This document shows positions 32,301-42,810 of a stretch of DNA of 64,000 bases, piece by piece. The DNA comes from Siphonodentalium dalli (lineage: Eukaryota > Mollusca > Scaphopoda > Gadilida > Siphonodentaliidae): NCBI GenBank assembly GCA_032622095.1, contig CP136066.1, forward strand, positions 96,429,319 through 96,493,318, given 5' to 3'. The notes under the pieces are model-generated. The model did no database searches. It was not told where the DNA came from and was given only the letters and a program-made list of their open reading frames with translations. Each line of letters begins with the position of its first letter. Positions within the stretch are counted from its first letter, which is position 1. Both the position numbers and the translations under genes were made by a program.

Positions 32301-32984
32301 GATTTGTGTATTTCTCTTGAGGTGTATACTGTCTGGTAAATAATTGTCGGGACAAAAGTCATTCAGTATGTTGTCATTGTCATTTCTGATAAAGTCCTCG
32401 TCATTCCTGTTTATGTGAGCATTCAAGTCTCCAAAGATCATAACTTCGCCCAATTTTTTGTAGGTCATAATACTTGTGGCTAGTTTGGTTAAAATAACCG
32501 AGTCCATGTTTGTTCTTTTTGTATATGTTGAGTTGGTTGGGGGTATATAAACAGATGCAACAAAAATATCTTTAGTGGTTTTAAAGAATTTTTTGTCTAG
32601 TTTTATCCATATAACATCTTTCAATGATCTATCAATAACTGTGACTCCTTTAGTAATAGTATGTTTGATAAAAAGTGCTATCCCTCCTTTAAGCCTACTT
32701 GTGTTCTCATATCTGCATTGTAGGATGCACTTGTAGTCAGGGAGGGTGAGGATTTCATTATTACCAACATGAATTTCTTGTAGGAATATGATATCTGACT
32801 TCAGGCATCCAATGAATTCTTCATTATCTAATTTGGATGTCCTTTCATTGTTCACCTTTCTGATAAGGCCATTCACATTCCAGGAGCTAATTTCTAGTAA
32901 ATTTTTCTGATTCATATTCATATTATACTCAATGTCTACTCTGAAAGAAAACAAATACAAATAATTCAAGTTCCAATAGCACAA
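29394..32984 (-). CDS. LINE ORF2: APE endonuclease, reverse transcriptase, CCHC (1196 aa)
   Basis: This protein makes the target nick and copies its own RNA into DNA at the nick (target-primed reverse transcription). The apurinic-like endonuclease is at residues 30-310: WNVNG (35-39), LQE (68-70), GDLNAH (185-190) and SDH (300-302), all catalytic positions present. The reverse transcriptase spans about 580-880: SNYRGIALS (608-616), QIGFRKGSRTTDH (645-657), FIDLKKAFD (679-687), GVKQGCVLSPTLF (737-749) and the catalytic YADD (779-782), followed by EYKYLGFIF. A C-terminal CCHC knuckle is at C1116, C1119, H1128, C1133. The likely start is one of the Met residues at 22-24, just before the endonuclease. 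No frameshift or stop, so it may still encode an active enzyme. The clade (I, Jockey or CR1 group) is not assigned. Confidence 0.95.
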   Translation of the reverse strand: MCYWNLNYLYLFSFRVDIEYNMNMNQKNLLEISSWNVNGLIRKVNNERTSKLDNEEFIGCLKSDIIFLQEIHVGNNEILTLPDYKCILQCRYENTSRLKGGIALFIKHTITKGVTVIDRSLKDVIWIKLDKKFFKTTKDIFVASVYIPPTNSTYTKRTNMDSVILTKLATSIMTYKKLGEVMIFGDLNAHINRNDEDFIRNDNDNILNDFCPDNYLPDSIHLKRNTQIHQTTDVYGQNILDICIGGQMRILNGRTLGDSMGKITYHGYNGSAIDDYCICSPNILKEIVCFKVGSYNQQLSDHCMITAKMRIKDAVANKPEYILKPQVKNLKWNETEKIQFERVVGEKLIKFAPDVTSAKGTEDPNQINNIINTLNQHLLLSTGSEKPKSQKSVKKKKRQNKLWYDRDCEAIYRNIKHMSRQLANNPLNNDLRIKVRLESKLYKKTIRNKQRNYRNNLMKEIVGCTSSHPSEFWDLVGKLNQERKPDPCLNITPLEWVSYFQSLFKSEKEPAFDNLQIEDHPCIEWSQKFLNNDITTQEVVSAARDLKVKSSSGKDGITNSMLKTTCLSHANMFADIFNLVLKSGVYPESWHQNLIKPIFKGGSVSDPSNYRGIALSCCMAKFFAKILNNRMNKFLEINKVICKEQIGFRKGSRTTDHIFTLKTLIDKTVQNNQYLYTCFIDLKKAFDLVNRKALFIKLAHYGIKGHFLEILRNMYEKVEYAVKLPDGITHDLKSSVGVKQGCVLSPTLFSLFVNDIPGIFDESCDPVTLADKKLSCLLYADDIVLISKSKDGLQSSLNKLQDFCKMWDLTININKSKPMVFNKSGKLLKNMNFLINNQNIENVKEYKYLGFIFKPSGVLSAALGYLDKKATKASFCIRSKFYGAKKNTMTLLKLYHSCVKPISLYGGELTTPDHIVRRASDFETRASTFLPDKNQMKFMKFVLGVNRSATNMACFGELGIFPVYISGIKNSLNYHNHLVQSNPESLVHKAYLENQKLEMGFCDQIKIILEKVDLGSESVKHSNNYTIRGESREVEKKLQIRFTEFWKKQLFNDENKPNGNKLRFYRKLKNLYQCESYLLADLDNEVKTTYTKIRISDSQLLIEKGRSKLELKDRICPICKNGVEDEKHFIIDCKPLKVERKTMLDKIQYNIPEFNNYSDDEKVTFILSPNEVDTSIKKICMMGVYKMYKKRNELAN

Positions 32985-33404
32985 ATATCCCTTTTCAGGA
33001 ACTCAGAAATTGACTAATAATTCTTGTTTTATAGATAATTGTTTTATAACTTGATGAAAATCACAATGATTACTGGATAAAATTACAACACTGTAATTTT
33101 ACAAAACTGTAAAACTGCTGTGAAGATCGCTATAGTTACAGAATAAAATTAAAACACCATATCACGGGTTAATCTTATCATAGCCTAAGCATTAAATAAT
33201 CATTGTTGTTTGGAATAGTAGTAATTAGAGATTAGACTAATAAAATATATGTAATGATTTGGCTAACAAGATTATTCAATTTCTGTGCTTCTGAAACTCA
33301 GAGTCTTCAATATTTATAAACTTTTGAAACTATAACAAAAACCCCAACTTTGGGGTAATAAACATCTTGAAATAAATTATTCTATTCAAATTAAACAATA
33401 CCTG

Positions 33405-33500
33405 AACATTGTGTACCTTTGCAGCAAGTTCAGAACAACAAGCAGTCATCACAACATTGTGTACCTTTGCAGCAAGTTCAGAACAACAAGCAGTCATCAC
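33405..33500. repeat. Perfect 48-bp tandem duplication between LINE ORFs
   Basis: Two direct, apparently identical copies of a 48-bp unit (AACATTGTGTACCTTTGCAG...CAAGCAGTCATCAC). It sits 0.42 kb upstream of ORF2 on its strand. Some LINEs have duplicated promoter or monomer units, but those are usually at the 5' end, so the role here is unclear. Confidence 0.9.
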
Positions 33501-33841
33501 AATTTAAATTGTAGCCCTGTTCTATCCCCAAAAATGAGGATGTTTGTCTTCATATTTTAAGCCAGTCGGCTAATCTATAACTGAGTTCCCTCTAAAAAAT
33601 TTGACTCTTACTGAGTTACTTAAGTTGTGTAGCTTAAGTTGTGTTGCTCATAAAAGTTTAAAACTTTAGTCAATTACAAAGTGTCCAGTAATGTAATATT
33701 GATTAATATTAAGGAAAGGATGCATGACCTTCTGGTCATTTAGATCAATACTGTTCATTAATTGACCTAATGTCTTTCAGGGATTGATACAATTGTGGTT
33801 GACGATTTGTTTATTGTGATACTTATTCCTCTTAAAAATCT

Positions 33842-34262
33842 TTAATAACGATGCTTATTAAAGTTATTTCCCCCTCCATTTGACTGTGACCACTGCCTTG
33901 TATTACCATGGTAATTACCATAATTACCATAGTTCCCTGGGAATGGGAATTGCCCTTGTTTTCCTTGGGAATAAGAGTTCCCTTGGATGGGTAATTGGAT
34001 ATTTGAATTAGGTGGTTTATTATAATAACCACGTTCCGGATTTCCTTGGGAATATGAATCCCCTTGGAATGAGAAATGAGGCTTGGAATAGCCATGGCCC
34101 CCTGTTTGACGATAATTGGTCTTCCCATGCACTGGGGAGGAGGCACCAGTCTTTACATGTGAGAACACATGCCGTATGTTACCAGCCAGCAACCTAGTGC
34201 CTTCACCCGCATTCACATGGAGTCCATCACTGTCAAACAGGTTTTTCTTGAGGCTACCATAA
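33842..34262 (-). pseudogene. LINE ORF1, C-terminal part (SGNH block V and Gly/Asn-rich tail)
   Basis: Continues ORF1 after the 1.39-kb insertion. It begins YGSLKKNLFDSDGLHVNAGE, where D-G-L-H is block V of SGNH esterases (the catalytic Asp-x-x-His), and continues RLLAGNIRHVF. The last 95 residues are low-complexity, rich in Gly, Asn, Tyr, Gln and Ser (GNYGNYGNYHGN), ending with a stop at 33842. Such a tail could bind RNA, which would fit an ORF1 RNP role; that is inference. The frame joins exactly with the upstream part when the insertion and one TAA copy are removed. Confidence 0.85.
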
Positions 34263-35652
34263 GGCCTAAACAAAAAATACGTTTGTTTCCGCTAACCCGA
34301 CCGACCCTATTTTAAACCGCCGATCCTAAACTTTTTATTGCCATTGCAAAACAAAAAAAAAATTGGACCAAAAAAAAACAAAACAAACAAAAACATTTGA
34401 TTTAAATTTTTTATTTTTTTTAATTTAGGTCCCAATTCATATCATAACTAGATGCAAAACATTTATATATTTATATATATTGACATAAGAAATTTAAGTT
34501 TACAAAAAGATTTAAGTTTAACAGTTGGAATCATACTGTAAAGTATGTTTGGCTTTATCTAGCTTTCATCTGTGAAAACTTCAAATAATTTGAGTTCATG
34601 TACGGTATGTTATCATTCAGCGTTAAGACTTCAGTATTTCAATCAATTACAGCACAGGAACATTAACAATTTGATCAAATCAACCTGGTTATCAAGTGGG
34701 ATCTCTTAATACCAAATGAAAAATTAACATAGAGATTAGTACCATATATAGTCATTACTATCTTAATACATGTACATTGTTTCTGTACTACATGTACATG
34801 TAGGATTTCTGTATTACATGTACATGTAGTATATTATGTACGGTATGCGTCTCACTTGAATTTGATAAAATAGCCTATTTATGAATTAGAGTGATGATGG
34901 CAAGTCTAATTTCAAGCAGGATAAGGCTTCCGATAAGCATAATCCATAGAACCAAAAGATATCTGACAATAACTTATAAGCATTTCCAATCCATACATAT
35001 ATAAAAAGTTCCAAAGTTATGCTTGAGAAACTTGATAAAATTTACCTCTCTGTAAAATTCAAAATACTGACTCAAAGAGCCTTAGATTAGATCTAAATGC
35101 AATGGATTTTCAAAATTTTTCCAGGGGAAGAACCATCATCAGGGGGTCACCCTTCCCAAACATTCCTCCGATCAGGCCTTCAGGTTATGCCTTCGGCATA
35201 TCATTGCCCAAAAACAGGTGTCCCCAAAAAATACCTAGATCCTTCACTGAATGCGGAGAAGGTGGTGTTGTGAAGCCATCCTTAAGAGATCGGTACAAGA
35301 CGGTCACTCCAATATGTGTACAGTGCAGTGGTGCTGGACTGACTCCAGTTGTCGCCAGACCATATAGGAAATATTAGGATTATCAAAGACTATCTTAGTA
35401 TATAGACTAGTATATATGTAAATATTAAAGCATATGTAAGATTGAATTGGAGTTTCTAGTTCCTCTGTCATCTGGGTTAACCTGATTGGGGCTAAGAAGT
35501 GCATAGTTTGGGTTATTGACAAGTATTATACAGTTATTTTTAAAGATTACTGAAAAAAAAAAAGTTAACAAAAAAAAAAAAGTTAAGCCTACCTACCTAC
35601 CCTATTTTTTTTTAGCTTGTTAGCGGAAACAAAGGTATTATTTGCTTAGGCC
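34263..35652. mobile_element. PIF/Harbinger-like element inserted in LINE ORF1, TSD TAA
   Basis: Left end GGCCTAAACAAAAAATACGT then TTGTTTCCGCTAACCCGACC; right end on the other strand GGCCTAAGCAAATAATACCT then TTGTTTCCGCTAAC. TAA lies directly outside both (34260-34262 and 35653-35655). It is 1390 bp with no transposase frame; the interior has A-rich runs and CATGTACATGTAG repeats (34770-34830). Same TIR family as 20854-24498. Confidence 0.9.
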
Positions 35653-36400
35653 TAAGCTGTCTTAAAGTTATTGTTATGCACTATGTGTATTTTGTCTACA
35701 TTGATATATTTGGAGATTAAAATGTCATTTAAATAGGCACATTTTCCCCTCAGGGGTTGAATGTCACATGGGGTCAATAGTGATAGGTATAGTGTTTGAC
35801 ATTTGGTCAATGCCAAGTCAATCAGTTCTTGGTATTGTTCCCATGTTTGTTCTGTGCTATCAGATTTAAGATTGTTAGTTCCCACATGTAACAGTATATC
35901 AAGCTTTTTTGATACTGGTGAGTCTTTTTCTAGAACCATAATAGCATCCTCAACTCGTGCTGTGAATATTTCTTCAGGTCTATGGTAAAAACCTGACATT
36001 AGACGATCTGTCTTAATATGTTTAAGTATTGAGTCATGAAGTACCAGAACATCACAGTAATTTGTGTCTTCCTCTGATTTATCTTGTTTACCTGTAAATG
36101 TCAACTCACTGATTTTTCTGTCTGATTGTTTCAACATATCATTTAGTGATTCACATTTTTTTTTCAGTATATAATTAGAGTCTTCAAGATGCTTTAGTTT
36201 TGATTCCAATTCCTTTTGCGTCTTGAGCGCACCCTCAACTTTCGTCACTAGTTCAATTTCACGGACTCCGAGCGACTGTAACTTGGTGTCTTTTACAGCA
36301 TTTATTTTTTCGAGTTCATTTCTTTCTTGCTTAAGTTCGCTGATTTTGTTCTGAAGTCCTACTTTATTAGCTTTAAAATTTTGATCAAATTTTGATCAAA
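35653..36400 (-). pseudogene. LINE ORF1, N-terminal coiled coil and SGNH hydrolase-like domain (interrupted)
   Basis: The minus-strand frame is open from about 36400 through GLQNKISELKQERNELEKIN and then the Met at 36248, to the insertion at 35652. The first 110 or so residues are a coiled coil (EL/KL heptads, Lys/Glu rich). From the Met at 36248, HDS is at residues 71-73 (block I, normally GDS) and HVGTNNL at 121-127 (block III, GTNN). Together with D-G-L-H in the downstream half this is the SGNH/GDSL esterase fold seen in ORF1 of some CR1-like LINEs. Replacement of Gly by His in block I is unusual; the catalytic Ser remains. The insertion adds a stop directly after FKTA. No protein is made whole unless the element excises. 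Confidence 0.85.
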
Positions 36401-37090
36401 TTTAATATTACATGGACAGTGATTCCTAGGACTGTGGTAGTACAACATAGTCATAGTGGTACTGTGTTGAATGTGCACCACTGGGTCACATATTGATCAT
36501 TGAGGTTTAACTTTAATACCTCAATTTTGGGAGTCACTGGGTTCACAGAATTGAATTTGGCCTAATTCTGACCTCCGTCAATGTTGAACTTTGAACATCT
36601 GACAAAATGTCCTTTCTGTACGACTCTGGTAAAAAGTTATAAAAACGGTCATTTATCATTCAATATGGGAATATGTTGATGGTTTTTAATTGTGATTAGT
36701 GTCTGTACCTGATAAAGATTCTCAACACGTGTCCAGGAATCGAAACTAATAATAGTGGTTTCCCACAACCGACTCTGTGCGCTGCATTGTTTGCCGTATT
36801 TGAGCCTCCCTGTAGCCACACCAGCCCAGCAGGATAGGCGGTTCGAACTTTCGTACCTTGGTCGTTTCGTACAAACTTGAAGACGTTTCGGTCGATTCGT
36901 ACCAATGGCAAAGATGTCCAGATGATAGATCATTTGATCACATTTTCATCCTCATGACTAATGTTTCATGAAAACATTCCAAATGTCCAAAGTGGGTTGT
37001 TGGCTAGGGGGGTACACCCTTCCCAATATTCCTGGGTCCACCAAGGGTCCATGCACCTACTGTATGCCTTATTATGTACCGACCTAGTTC
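36400..37090. other. Gene-free flank of the LINE 5' end
   Basis: No clear gene. The minus-strand frame of ORF1 stays open to about 36516 but with no recognisable domain, and its sequence partly recurs at 26392, so it is probably flank. 36700-36950 has overlapping short frames only. Confidence 0.4.
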
Positions 37091-38615
37091 AGGGACGTGG
37101 CTAGAGGGTTTCCGTTAGGGGGTGTCCACGTTGGGAAATTCCAACTGCACCCCCGCCCTTGAATTAGAATCAGACCAAACACAAGTTTTGCATAATTCCA
37201 TTTGCACCCCCCCCCCCCCTTTGCACCTCAGTGCAAAAAGCTGAAAAAATTGCATAAATCCTAACATCAAATGCACACGGCTATGGGCAAGAGATCAGGA
37301 CACACCGGGCTGACCATGGTTGTTCGGCCCGGTGTGAGAACATTTTTAAAACTATACAAATCGCAAATCCTAGCATCTATACATGTAGACTGGCCTCAAC
37401 TGAAGCTTTCCTATAATGTTGGAAATTTCAAACCTCATACTCCCACTCAGGTTAGAAAATTCTCTGGACAACTGATGACCATTTCAGTCCACAAGTTTGG
37501 CCAAATGTAGTCAAATATTGTTTTGTTAAACTAATTAGCATTTTCGTATTGGCCAAGGGGGATCGAGGGACAATTTAAAGGTACTCAATCCGATAAAACT
37601 CCTCTCAATTACTACTTCAATGGCTTTGGGGGTCAAAAATATTTGATTCGAGTCGAGGAAGTCACCCATCAAAACTCAGATTTGTTAGATATCGATTTTA
37701 GAAATCTATTATTTTTCATTATCGGGAATACTTTCTGGCCCAGAACTCAGTCAAAATTGCGTTACTATTACCTCTTGATTATAGAGTTATCCATCCTTGT
37801 CTGTTTGAATTGTGTTTTGGTGTACACATCTCGCGCAGGTTACGAAACTGACGGCAATTATTAGTACTCATCTCGAGAAACTAACAAATTTCAAAAATCA
37901 ATATCTAATAACTCTGAGCTTTGTTTGATGGGTTCCTCGACTCGAATCAAATATTTTTTACCCCCAAAGCCAAAGAAATAGTAATATAAGAACCTCTGAT
38001 CGGATTGTTGTTGTTGGAATCTGTTGAGATGGGGACCCTCTGTTCGGATTGAGTACCTTTAATGACATACCGGGCCGACCATGGTTCGGCCCGATGTGCG
38101 AAAATTTTTTAATCTGAACAAAACAATCGCAAAATCCTAGCATCTAGACTAGCCTCAAGCCTTCATAGAGTTGCAAATTTCAAACCTGACACCCCAACTT
38201 AGGTTGGAAAACTTCCAACTGATGACAATTCCAATGACAATGTTGACCAAATGTATGATTGACAATATGTTTTTCTTAAATTAACTAGCAGTTTTTGACT
38301 GACCACGGGGGAGGGACCAGGACACAAGCTTTCCAAGTGTTGGAAATTTCCAACCTGTCACCCCCCCCCCCCCCCATAAGGTTGGAAAGGACCATTTCAA
38401 TCCAAAATGTTGAAGAAAAAAAAGGAAAATATGCAAATATTGGTCAAAAAACAATTAATTCACCCCAATAAATTGTTTGAAAATCAAACTACAAGAACAT
38501 TTTCAACCTATTGTTGGTGTGAAATTTCCAACTAATGTTTTGACAGGTATGAAATTTCCAACTGTTGCAAATTTTGACCAAAGTTGGGGTGGGACACCCC
38601 CTGTCGCCACGTCTC
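37091..38615. repeat. Family C repeat copy 2 (inverted), carrying a family B MITE
   Basis: Reverse orientation relative to copy 1: starts AGGGACGTGGCTAGAGGGTT and ends CCCCTGTCGCCACGTCTCTG. About 1.05 kb once the family B insertion (37579-38058) is removed. Copy 1 shows the uninterrupted equivalent (GTGTGTCATTGTCTCTCCCC). With copy 1 it forms a large inverted pair about 10 kb apart. Confidence 0.82.
37579..38058. mobile_element. Family B MITE copy 2, TSD TTAA
   Basis: Ends AGGTACTCAATCCGATAAAA and TTCGGATTGAGTACCT, TTAA on both sides (37575-37578 and 38059-38062). Length 480 bp. Inserted into family C copy 2. Confidence 0.88.
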
Positions 38616-38629
38616 TGTGACCTACTCAG

Positions 38630-40770
38630 ACTGGTGGCGCTCTCATCGACCAAAGACAGGTGGTTGTCCTGCCACGTTGATCGAGAAGAATTCTAAGAGG
38701 GCCATCAGCAACAGCTGAATGGGGCACGTCATTGTCGCCACAATCATGTTGGTGTGTTTGTTACCCAGCTTTAAATACTAAAACTTTGTGCTTTGGGTAA
38801 TCAGCTTGATCTTTGCGCAGTTTTGTTATATAGTTATCGTAAATCCTAAAGTGATAGGCCTATCGCCGATAAAAAGCAACTATTATATATAGTCACAAAT
38901 GTCATTTTTGAAATTAGTACACTTGCGCCATTTGATAGCATACTATATTTTTTCAACAAGTGTTCTATACTTCTACATATTACTCCGACGCCTTCAATTT
39001 ACTGAAGATTTTGCGGAGGTCCAGGTAGCTTTCACGGTCGAATAACTGTATAACCTGTGGTGACGGGACACACTATAAAGTGTAAGCCGATGCCGAGGCC
39101 GGCTCCAAATAAAAGGTGTAAGATGTGACGTTTGGTCCGTTGTTTCTCGATGGATATTTATGAAATTTTATGTATATATATGTCCGGGTTGAGACTTGGA
39201 ATACATTACCGTTTAAACTGTTTTTAAATTCACAAATTTACAGATTTTATTCAACTTTTTCGTTCTGAAACACACTATAAAGTGTAAGCTGTCGGCTCCA
39301 ATTAAAAGGTGTAAGCGGCTGATGCATGTCAGTGCTTAGCGGTATAGGTAATCGGATTAACTAATTGACGACCATATATACTATTCGTCTAGGGGGTTTT
39401 GTATCATTTGAGGTTTTTGGGGAAATAATAATTTAGAAAGTGAAATACATGATAAAATAAATTTAATCACAATGCATAAAATAATATAAAGACATTAAAT
39501 TCATAGAATATGACAAACATACGGCATACAGTTTCATGGTCGGTGCTGGGTGGCACCTCTAAGAATTCGATCGATTCTCCTTCGATTGTTATGCTGGTAG
39601 AGGTGTATAAGGTCGGGTCGAGGGGTCGAAGTCGGTGGTGACTATACAGTAGCGTTCTTTAATGTGCACATACCGAGGCGCGAAGGCCTCAAAGTACACT
39701 GGTCAGCCATTAATGTCCGAGTCCGACCGGAAATCGTACTGGACACACGACAACATAAATGGACAAATGTTGTAATGGGGGGGGGGGGGGGGGGTAGTCG
39801 GCATTTTTGCATTCGGATTTTTATTCAATTATCTCGAATGAGACTGTTCAGCCTGTGTTGTTCATATTTAGTGTTGTGGCGTTTCGCAGTAAAGATTTCC
39901 GGAGAATCGCCGCGATAATTACAGGTCTATGAATCCTGCTATTCCCCGTCGCTTCAAATCGCGGCGAAAAAAAATGATGCCGCGATTCTCGCTGTAAAAA
40001 ATGGCCGCCGCGATGAGCGGCATGAGACTGCTTTGTCTTGTGGGTACTGTACATAAATTTACTATATGGAATGCTCTTAATATTTGTATAGGGTGTGAGA
40101 GTAGTTACGCCATCAAAATGGTGACCAATGTATCGACTCACTGGTGGTGCTCTCACCGACCAAATACAGGCGGTGTCCAGCCACTTTGATCCAGAAGAAT
40201 TATATATATATAGGTATATAAAGGTCGAGGGCCATTCTGAAAGGGGACGTCATTGTCGCCACATCTTGGTGTGTTGGGTACGCAACTTTACGAAACGGTA
40301 TTTTGGGTACCCATGCAGCTTGATCTTTGCGCAGTTTAATGTCATATAATGTTATCGTAAATCATAAAGTGATATATATCGCCGATAAAAAGCAACTACT
40401 CACAAAATTTAATGTAATTTTTGAAATTATATAGTACACATGAGCCATTTGATAGCATGCTAGCGGTATGATACACTGGTCAGCCATTAATGTCCGCGTC
40501 CGATCGCACTGCACCCACGACAACATAACTGGACAAATGTTGTGTTGGGGGTTCCAAGTCGACATTTTGCATTCGGATCTTTATTGAATGAGACTGTTGA
40601 GCCCGGGAGAACAATCAAACACACAGATTCATGCAAAGTGTTGTGGCGTTTCGCGGCAAAGATTTCCGGCGAATCGCCGCGATAATTACAGGTCTCTGAA
40701 TCCAGCTATACCCATAGTTTCAAATCGCGGCGAAAACAAATGATGCCGCGATTCGCCGCGATTTCTCGCG
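38630..40770. repeat. Block of two alternating repeat families (about 320 and 290 bp)
   Basis: The 320-bp unit (CACCGACCAAAGACAGGCGG, GGCACGTCATTGTCGCCACA, TATCGCCGATAAAAAGCAAC, CATTTGATAGCATGC) occurs at 38630-38960 and 40135-40460, and again at 48225-48520. The 290-bp unit (CACTGGTCAGCCATTAATGT, GTTGTGGCGTTTCGC, GGCGAATCGCCGCGATAATT) occurs at 39698-39990 and 40471-40770. The second pair is adjacent in the same order, implying a segmental duplication of about 0.77 kb. ACACTATAAAGTGTAAGC occurs twice in between (39070 and 39270). A G16 run lies at 39778-39794. Confidence 0.7.
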
Positions 40771-42810
40771 TGTCGTCACCCGTCTGCTTGGTCACATTGC
40801 AAGTTGGTGTTGGCAGGATTTAAATTTTTATGTTGAATAGAGAATTCAACCATCTACCTAGGTACGTATAATTTAAAATCCGGCCATGTTTGTATGTTGA
40901 GAAATAGATTGACTTTGAAAACCTGATGCAACGTCAATCGGCATCGTAGAACGATAAAATTGGTATTTTTGGATAGATAAATGATTCACCGATTCATTTC
41001 ACTGGTCGATGGCACTGAGCAAATTATTTAACCTTTTGAGCGCGGCAAGCCGATATATATCGGCTTCCCGATAGACTGCAACAAGCCGACATATCGGCTT
41101 TGATGTAATACTATATAACATAATTATATGTACCATGGTCGTGAGCGAGTGCACACAGAGTTGGGAAGCGAATGGACCGCGGAATGCTAAAGGTGAAGGT
41201 AAGAAATTAATGACCTTTCCTGATATGTAAGTGTGGTGACACTGCACAGTTTCGAATGATCAGTAGGGGTGAATTTCTTAGAATATATAGAGTACCAGTG
41301 TTTTCCATCACCATGGGTGTGGCATGTTTATTGAGAGAAGGTTAGAAATGAATTTGTGGATTTTTAGAGGATGTCTTTGTGTTTTGATAAATATTGTTAC
41401 AGGTGAACTTGACCTGTCCAGTATCAAATAGTAGCGTTTGCGAAACAGTGGCCCCAGACACCAGCGTGACACGAAATAGTTCCGTGACGACAAAGATATT
41501 AAAAATATAACTCTAATTGAGTGCAAATGTATAACTACGGATGATATTCAGCAACACTCTCGTGAATTCAATGATATGAACAATCTATAAAAGGCATTAA
41601 TATTTGTCAGATTCTGTGATTTGTACAGCCGAAATTAATACGCTTGGCTTGACTTGTTTACGAAATCACCCTCCAAATGAATATTCAGATCATTCACACA
41701 TCTCAGTTATTCTGAAAGATGACATCAAACATCATAAGGAACCCTCCTTCACGAACACCCTTCAAGAGGGGAAATTTATTTTGAATGATGATACATGCCC
41801 TATTTATAAGCAGGAGTTCAAATCAGCTGAAACAATTAACTTGATATCAAGTTTAAATGAAATGCTCTCTGATAAGAACAGTAAATATATTGATTTGTTT
41901 ATTTCAAAATTGAACGATATTTATCATTCGGCTGCTAGAAAAACTGTAAAATTCATCCCTTATAGACAAAACACACAAAGGAAAAATTCAAAATTCAAAC
42001 ATCCCTGGATGACCCCAGACTGTTATAGACTTAGAAATCAGGTAAGATCGTTAGGGAAAAAATTACAAAAGTTTCCTGACAACTATGAGCTGAGACAGTC
42101 GTTTTGCTCCACCAGAAGTCGATATAACAAATTGCGAAAATAACTGAAAAAATCTACAACAGAATCCTTAACTAACAATATCAACAGTTTGGAAGAGAAA
42201 AAATCATAAAGCCTTCTGGAACCTATTCAAATCTTTACAAAAATCCAAGAACAAGGCCTCATCACCAATTGATGATACCGAATGGCTAAATCACTATAAA
42301 ACTCTTTTATCCTCCCAGAACTCTGTCGATGAATTAAAGCAAAATGAAAGTTCATCACAAGATGAAAGGAATCTGCTAGACCACCCGTTTACCTGTGCTG
42401 AAGTTCGTCAATCGATCAAATCGTTGAAAAATAAGAAGAAGGAAGGGATAGACGTTATTCTCAACGAATTTCTGAAATATAGTCAAGACAGTATGCTACT
42501 CACGTTGACAAACCTTTTCAACAAATTGTTTGATACCGGAATTTTCCCAACGAGTTGGAAGTTGTCCATTCTCATTTCTTTATACAAATCAGGTGACCCA
42601 ACCAATTGCGATAATTACAGAGGCATTAGTATCTCCAGTAACTTAGGAAAACTTTTCACCAAGATTTTACAGAAAAGATTAGTTAAATTTCTTATTGAAG
42701 AGCAAAAATTATCAGTTAATCAAATAGGCTTCATCCCAGGATCCAGAACAACTGATCATGTTTTTATAATGAAAACCTTGATGACTAAATATCTTGAGGT
42801 CAAGGGTAAA

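Larger units (their letters stand above)
29176..36400 (-). mobile_element. Two-ORF LINE, nearly complete, ORF1 split by a TIR element
   Basis: The order 5' to 3' on the minus strand is ORF1 (36400-35653, then 34262-33842 after an insertion), a 0.86-kb inter-ORF region, an intact ORF2 (32984-29394) and a 3' untranslated tail ending near 29176 (AATAAACAATTTGAATTTAT). The 5' end is probably truncated: coding similarity fades at about 36400 and the sequence upstream (CCTAGGACTGTGGTAGTAC) recurs at 26392. The inter-ORF region contains a perfect 2 x 48-bp duplication. The intact ORF2 implies fairly recent activity. Confidence 0.85.

Noticed and set aside
35653-36248. SGNH esterase as a host gene
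   Set aside because: It is collinear with a LINE ORF2 on the same strand and continues into a Gly/Asn-rich tail typical of a retroelement ORF1.
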